Shown here piece after piece: positions 56,671 to 64,000 of a DNA stretch of 64,000 bases. How positions within the stretch are numbered: position 1 is the first letter of the stretch; every line of letters begins with the position of its first letter. Below the pieces are notes generated by a model, which was not told the DNA's origin, made no database searches, and saw only the letters and a program-made list of their open reading frames with translations. The DNA is taken from contig CM114273.1 of the NCBI GenBank assembly GCA_050084515.1, positions 3,410,001 to 3,474,000 of the forward strand, in the 5' to 3' direction. The position numbers were made by a program, and so were the translations under genes. This DNA comes from Blasia pusilla (lineage: Eukaryota > Marchantiophyta > Marchantiopsida > Blasiales).

Positions 56671-58130
56671 TGTCACGTCCTCTAGGACAAATCGGCGCGA
56701 TCTAGTCTATTGCCTTCAGAGATATCGGAGGACGCTCTCAAGAGGTCAAAGATGACCTCATGAGGCCACGTGTAAACTGCGAGAGTAAATTTTCCCTTTA
56801 TTTCAGTTCATTTGAAGTCATATTGAAGAACTTTTTATTTTGGGCAAGCTACTATTTTTATGATTTACTTTCCACTTTTAGAAGGTATCCTTCACTTGCT
56901 ATAGCACATCAAGAGCCAAGGAGGTGATCTACGAGCAAAGGTTATTGAGGAGAGACCTTGAGATAGGGAAGGGGATATATCTCCAAAAGAGAGAGTTTGA
57001 GAGTTCATTATCTTTTTGTTGAACCTCTTGACATGAGGCCGCAAAGCTATGGTCTTCTTTGGTTTGTGTGTGTAACCCAAACCTCTAATTAGAAAAGTGG
57101 ATTTGGTTTAACATGATAGAGAGTGCACACTCTGAAGATATAAGATGTAATGTGATGTTTGATTTTACAATGTAATGTAATGTAAGATGTGATGTAAGGT
57201 TTTATTTTACAAATAGAGAATGAGAGAGTTTCAATGGAGGACATCACTATTCTGGAAGGTTGAGGATCATATTAGTGTTGTAGATCGAGAAGCTAGACAC
57301 GCTGTGTAAGAAACGGTGTGCGATTTGAACATCTTAGCACAAAGTTATGATATTTTTTGTGGGATTTTCGTAACCATCGCGAAATAAAGGAGCAAATTTT
57401 GAAGTTCTTGGTAACTTTTTAGTTGACATAGAAAAAGAAAAATAAATTTATATTATTGTGGAAAGGACAAGTAAAACTTAGGACCTTGAGGTTAAAGTTA
57501 GAACAAATTTTATTTAATAGTTGTTGATCCAATATTTATGGGGCTTAGTGGAGTATAAACCAGATATGACTAATTTTAGTGAGTTGGTCCTTAATTTAAG
57601 GAGTTAGTGGAATGGAAAAAAAAAATTACTCTTTGAAAAACCTAAGGTTAAAATATAACCATATTTGCCCACATGAAAGATATCCTTATTATTATTGGCT
57701 TTCACCAACCATTCGGTCCGTCCATGCTTCATCCGTCAACCGCCGTTGACGATCTTTTTTACTATTGTTGATAGGACGATGATCTTTTCAGATTTGTGAG
57801 ATTTCATTTCTCTTCCCGACTTGTTATGTCTTGAGGTGGTAACCGCTCGACGACAATCGAGTATCGTGTCATTTTTCTACTCATTAAACTATGGGAATGC
57901 TCCCACGAATGACAACCATTACTTTATGTTGTTTGATTTTTCTTTTTAGCATGCATATGGGAGAGAGGCATGTGGAAGTGCTATCCAAGTTTATGTAAGA
58001 GTTGAGTATGGAGATCAAGATCATCACGTTAGGGTTTTGAGGAGCATCTTTTAGCTTGCTTCTTTGCTATTATATAGGTTCAAATTTTGTTACAGAAGGA
58101 ATGAGCGGAATTTTGATGGGATGAAGAAAA
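56671..58130 (+). repeat. strongly decayed LTR of the DNMT/PHD gypsy family
   Basis: Starts TGTCACGTCCTCTAGGACAAAT, like 22486. It keeps recognisable blocks such as AGCACATCAAGAGCCAAGG and TGAACCTCTTGACATGAGG, with many C-to-T transitions. 57640-57770 parallels the inner LTR part of copy B (42890-42770). The end is approximate; no internal coding part is attached. Confidence 0.7.
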
Positions 58131-60074
58131 CAAAGAAGATTGACTTTTAAGTACAATTCAAATAGAATCCACGATTTGAATAAAACTTTTACAGATATGC
58201 ATTCATGTGCGACACATTAAAATTATTACTGATCATCCAATATTCATCAATCATTACTCATTAACTTTTGAACTTTTATAACTCTCATTAGCTATTATAT
58301 TGGAAATTGATTATTAATAATGAATAACAAAAGTCATTCCTTGTTGTTTATAATATCTAGATAAATGATATTTTTAAGGTAATAATTTTTGTGCATTCAC
58401 TAATTATGGGCTTGGTGTTGTCATATGAAGAATCTTTTTTCGAGTAAAGATAAATCTTCTTGTAGCGACAATCATTAGTACAAGATGAATTATCTAATAA
58501 ATCTTTCCCTATTCAATATAGGATTTTGATGCATGTTCTTTACTTCATAGTAATAAGGATCATAAATACACGTATTGTAATAAATGTAATCATTTTTTTG
58601 TACTATCTAAACTCAAAATTTCCAATTATAAAATCTTCGTAAATCATTTTATATATGTATACTATTAAAATCTATTAAAGAAGTTATCCTTGCTTTTACA
58701 TATTGTTAAATGAGCTCATATAAAATACAATCCCAAGTCCTTGCATAAATGATAATTATAAATATTACTGAAGTTGATGATTGTATGACTTGGCTGATAA
58801 ATGTATTTCCAAAATAGTGAACTAGATGGCAAACAAACCAATATCTATCTAGGAAAAGGATCTTTACGTAATATGGATTTAGAAAAGGAGAAAAAATTAA
58901 GTACCACTTGCAATACGTTTCTATCTATATTTCACAAACATCTTACCTTCTCATTTCTCTTGCTTTACAATTAAAGGTCTTGGGCGATTGTTGTAGATAT
59001 ATTCTCAAATTTAAGAATGAAGATTTCCAAAAGATTAAAAAAATTTATAAAGCTTCTCAATAATTCATTATGAATTCATGATTGAATTATTATCCAAAGG
59101 AGAACAATCTAGTCTCATTTGAATAGTGACCAGTTTAGTCCAATTTTTCAGATAATAGACATGCATGATCTCAAGAATAAAAAAGGTAATTCTTTTAAGA
59201 TTGCAAGTCTTTCTGCCAATATTAGGAAAAATATTTGTCTTCCAAATTCTCATTAGGAATCTTAAAGAATAAATTGATTGCCTCCAATCAATAAAGGAAG
59301 ATAATTAAAAAAATGACTTTTCCAATTGACGTAAAATTTACTTTGAATCATTCCATTTCTTAAACATTGGTCTATAAATTTCAAAGTATGGATTTTTGCT
59401 TCTTAGAAAATAATAACTCGGCCATGACTCAATTTTGAGACTTGGATAAGTTGAGTATTTTAGATAACATATCTTGTGGTCATTGATGACTTTAAATTAT
59501 TTATACAAAATGAAGAATATAAGATATTTATTAAATATAGATATAAGAAGATCGTGAGTCGTATTTGATTTTTCTTTTCATAAGCATATACCACTTTGTC
59601 ATGTCAAAAGTATTTATTTGAGTAAGAATGTATCTTTTAGTTGGGATAATCGTTGACTCAAGATTAATCATCTAAGAAATTTTGTTCAATTAATAACAAA
59701 ATCACGATTTATATTTTTTATTTTTTAGTAATATATATATCAAATGATTATGTTGAGGCAATCATTTCTTTTAGCAACTAGTCCTAAAATTCTAGAGCAT
59801 AAAATCTTTGTATACCACTTTATGTTTATATATTAAAAAAATTGCAAATTTTATGTTAAAGCCAATTGAAGTAGATAATCAGAACTATCAAAAAATTTAA
59901 TGATTATATGACTTGACTCATAAATATCTCTCAGAAGAGATATATTAGATAATAAAATAAGAAATACTTATCGACGAAGTGGATTTTTATATGGTACAAA
60001 TTTAGGAAAAAGAAAATTGAAATATCTTCCGTGATCTATCCATATACATATTTGATGATATATCCAATCATATA

Positions 60075-61445
60075 CATTCATAAATATGATTGGAATAAGT
60101 TCGATAAATTTGTCCAAAAAACAATATTTTTTCTAATAATATCACTTGCGTTATATCTCTTTTTATTTTTCACCTATCACGATTATTTTCATTCTAATTT
60201 TATTAATATATTAGCCTTCTATTTTATTTATATGTTTCGGATATTTCATTTATGATCTCCTTTCTTAGAGTTAAATCTTTATAAATAAGATATATACTAA
60301 CCTACTTTTTTTTTTATATATTTTCCATGTCTCAATGTGAAAATCCTTTATTGATGAAGCTTAAATTAAAATCTATACGAGATATTACATAAATGATAAC
60401 TAACAAAATTTTTTTAAAAATATAAACAATATGTGATAAAGATAAATGAGTCTAAATATTTTTAAAAAGTAACATAAGGATGAGATTATGGATATATATG
60501 ATAAGATAAAAATACTTAAATCCAAATAATATATTATTGTGCTATGAGAAGAGAGCACGTTGTTGTGTAATAAATTGTTTTGACATCTAAATTTTATTCT
60601 TATGAATATTTTAGAGTGTTTATGTAATTATAAAGTACATATTTTAAATAAATAAAATATAATGTTAAACCTGTTAAAGATATCTCATTTACATGGATCC
60701 AAGTTTTTAAAAATATTTTAGATTAAATATGAAAAACATAAGAGTCAAATAGTGAATTTGTGTGGTTATGAAAAAAATCAATAATATGGTAGTTGGGAGG
60801 ATATGAAGTGGGTTTGAGAGGATGTTCTAGGATGAAATAAGAAATTGTCTACTAATTTCAAAATAAGATAAGTTAAGTCTTCAAAGGAAGTCATGTGGCA
60901 CAAGATAAAATTTTTCTTATTTTATAATCATTTCATCATCTTTATATTAATTTTTTTAGTTTTCCTTGTAACTCTTGAATAAATGATATAAGAATTATTA
61001 TTTTTGAGGGTATGATTTGATCATGATTTATTCTTGAGGAGTTATAGAATTTTATATAGTTGGAGTAGACTATTTTCGATACACTAACTATCTTATAAGA
61101 GTTCTCTTGTCATTCTTCGGATAATGGGTAGATTTTGATCTGGTTAGTCTTCGATGAGAGTGGAATATCTCTTTTTCAAAAACAACTTTGCCATAATCCA
61201 TTATCGAGGAACTAAAAATTAACAAATATAGATTAATTTTGAGATATATTTCTCTTTTGTGAATTCGAGCGAATATGTACAACGCCTACCAATTACTTAT
61301 ATTCGTGTCAGGGAACAAAGGGAGATAAAGAATGTCCGTCAATCATTGATAGAGATGTAGCGCAAGTGATACTATTAGAAAAAACATTGTTTTTTAGACA
61401 AATTTATCTGACTTATTCCAATCATATACATTCATAAATAATTGA
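60075..61445. repeat. inverted repeat pair, ~78-bp arms
   Basis: 60075-60150 (TACATTCATAAATATGATTGG...CACTTGCG) returns as its reverse complement at 61367-61445 with few changes, about 1.2 kb apart. Confidence 0.8.
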
Positions 61446-62344
61446 TAATGATTAGTGATTAGTGAAATCATAAAAGCCTAGTCAAGTAATATATCATAAC
61501 TAAAATTATTTTAGGATAATCCTAATCATTATTTTGGTAAACTATTATGAATGATGACTAACACATTAAAAAACTACACATACAAGAATATAATGATATA
61601 GTATGATCATCATTATAACTTACAATATGATGATTATATTAAGTACATAAATTATGTGTTGACATCCAGCAATGAGAATTCGTGATTGAATTATATTCAT
61701 CATTTAGATTAGTCTAAATAACTTAGTCACGATGTATGATCGAGTCATCTTCTTCACTCAGATTGGTTAAAGTGAATAATTCATGATATATGATAAAGTT
61801 ATATCATCTCTTTTATTTCTTCGATTGATCAAGTCATACAATATAATGTAGTCATGTGATCAATTTGAACAGTGTTAATGATTGGACATGACGAAATAAT
61901 AAAATATAATAAGGTCATATTTTTTAATTAATCTGTCTGTCTTTTTAATGAATATTTTTTGAATAATAAATTTTTATTAAATAAATGTTATAAAATATGA
62001 CTAAGTCATATTAATTTAATTTGTTAAAAAAGACATAAATTGTATTTTCACGACTTTTTAAAATTATTTGATGTTCATTAATAGGACTCGGATTAATGGA
62101 TATTCCAAGAAATCTTATGATGAATGATATTTTAAATTAATTAAGTGATAATAGAAGTGTGTGTAAGATTTCATTCTCCTAGTATTAAATCCTTTTATCT
62201 CAAAAATTTTACATGATTGAATGAGAAAATAGAATATAAAAAACCAAAAATAGATATATTTTTAATAGTTAATCATTGATAAAAATAAATAAATGTAAAA
62301 TCATAAATATCATTAAGCCGGTTAATTGTATCATGTGGATGTAA

Positions 62345-62990
62345 TACATAAAAGAGAAGCTAAGACATAATATAAGAGATAAAAAAACGTCCTTTACACT
62401 AAGAAGTGAGTCTTGTTAATATACTAAATTCATGGTTCCAATATAATTGGATTGACCCTAAACACAATGCATACCTTATGGATTTATGGGTCATCCTTAT
62501 TTTTAACATTCTTCTCTCATAAAAGCATAAGTCTGTCATAGAAGCATAAGTCATATCTATTAAACTTCTAATCGTATTAAAATTGATGAAATTATTGTAT
62601 ATTCATGTATGCAATAAATTTTGTTTTAACAAGGGACTTTGTGGTAAACTAACCATCATGCTACTCAAGTAATCATTTATTCTTGTACTACATGAAAAAT
62701 AAAAGAAGACATATTTTAGGAGATAAAATAATATTCTCAACACTAAGAAGTGAATCTCACTAATCTACTAAACTCATGATTCTAATTAATGCTAATATAA
62801 TTAGATTGCCCTTTAATATATTGCATATCTTCTAGATTTATAGGTCATCCCTATTTCTAACACTCTTTTATCATGGAAGCATAAATAATCCTTATTAGAC
62901 TTCCACGAGTCTTAACATATTTATAAATGCAATAAATTTTTTTAACTAGGCACTTGGTGATATATTAATCATCATGATATTTAAGCAACC
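62345..62990. repeat. diverged tandem duplication, ~350-bp unit
   Basis: Shared blocks in order: ACACTAAGAAGTGA, CTAAA(T/C)TCATG, GATTTATGGGTCATCC / GATTTATAGGTCATCC, GAAGCATAA and GCAATAAATTTT. The copies lie at 62345-62690 and 62697-62990. Confidence 0.78.
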
Positions 62991-64000
62991 ATATAATTTT
63001 AAGATAAAATCGTTTTCCAACCATCATGCTTAGATTCCTTGGAAGTATCGAAATATTTGTTTCAATCGTGCGAATGTGATGTGAAAGGTCAAGATATATA
63101 TTATGCAAAGTGTTGGCATACAAAAGAAATATCATAGTTACTTGCATTTGCCAGATATAATAAAGATCCCAATGTTTATTGATATAATTTGATTTCTTTT
63201 GAGTCAAATAATATAGTATAATCAAATCATATATTATGTAAATTCCTCCTTCATTAAGGATTAGAGAGAGTTTTATTAATATAAATTAATTAATAAAAAA
63301 TAATTCTTATGTTCAAACTTATTTATGGTATCTTTTTTGTGCAAACATAAGAAATTATGTTATAAATAAAGATAAATAAATATAAAATTAAAATAGTGGG
63401 ATTGATCTCTTTATGAAAGAAGAGCAAAAGTAGTTTTAGTTTGTAGCTAGGATAATTGGGATAGTTTCGAGGATATGAAATGAGTTCATGAGAATATTTT
63501 ACAAGAGATAACATATAATTTACTTGTCTTCAAATGAGATTCGCTAAACCTTGAGAGAATCCATGTGGCAGAAGATAAAATAAAATATCTTTTGTACTCT
63601 TGTGAATCCTTAAGAATGATTAAGATCTTTAGACAATTCATTGTTGAGAAAATATCATCTCTTTTAGATGATATTGATATAAAATAATGTGTTATATAAG
63701 ATATAAATTATAACATTGTGAAGTATGAATATGGAAAATTTGTATATGATTATATTTATTATACAAATATGATCATAACTAAAAGGCAGATCTTAGTCTT
63801 TTTTGAGAAAAATGTAATTTTGCGTTCTTTTTTTTTTAGTGGATGATTAACGAAAAAATCTAAATAAATCGATATCATTAGAATGATAGAAGAGTTTAAG
63901 AAAGTTTTTAGAAGCTTGTGTGTTTTATCAAATATCAATTCCTCATTTTGGCAATATGTTTGATCCATTGTAAGAAGTTACTGAGAGAAACGAAGAATTT

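Larger units (their letters stand above)
58131..64000. other. AT-rich decayed repeat DNA to the window end
   Basis: No reading frame resembles a protein. Recognisable structure is repeat only: blocks at 58760-58930 and 59890-60040 related to 54860 and 55770, an inverted pair 60075-60150/61367-61445, and a diverged tandem pair 62345-62690/62697-62990. Confidence 0.6.

Noticed and set aside
53861-64000. Short ORFs in the AT-rich tract as genes
   Set aside because: All under 90 codons, low complexity, no domain, no conserved start context.

Overview
The window is nuclear DNA of a land plant. It holds one multi-exon host gene, then nested LTR retrotransposons, then an AT-rich decayed tract. The gene is a divergent homologue of plant TRAPPC8/Trs85. 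The species cannot be fixed; the divergence of the protein and the type of gypsy element make me lean weakly away from the familiar crop angiosperms (inference).

Region 1 (1 to ~18.45 kb): the TRAPPC8 gene on the minus strand. I placed 28 coding exons by splice sites, phase and protein similarity. They run from the ATG at 18403 to an exon cut by the left window edge, about 1,363 codons. The introns hold an antisense Ty1/copia element with GGATT target duplications (2326-7018), an 8-bp minisatellite (11118-11325), a perfect 28-bp hairpin (10481-10540), a partial exon duplication (10149-10211) and a GC-AG intron.

Region 2 (~18.45 to 21.5 kb): GC-rich upstream sequence of TRAPPC8, then AT-rich intergenic DNA without a convincing gene.

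Region 3 (21.5 to 53.6 kb): a nest of two Ty3/gypsy families. One is a chromodomain-type chromovirus: a minus copy 27270-33799, a plus copy 33895-38943 split by a solo LTR with AGTAA duplications, and further LTR pieces. The other has LTRs starting TGTCACGTC: copy A 22486-27269 (+), copy B 39285-44277 (-), fragment C 44295-45010 (-) and the fullest copy D 45030-53603 (-). Copy D carries, in order, gag, protease, a DNMT3-like cytosine-5 DNA methyltransferase, RT, RNase H, integrase and a C-terminal PHD-type zinc finger. This methyltransferase/PHD retrotransposon is the main discovery candidate. All copies seen are broken by stops, frameshifts and deletions.

Region 4 (53.6 to 64 kb): very AT-rich DNA with C-to-T-decayed pieces of the same gypsy family and several diverged repeat families in direct, inverted and tandem arrangement. 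No gene is supported there.
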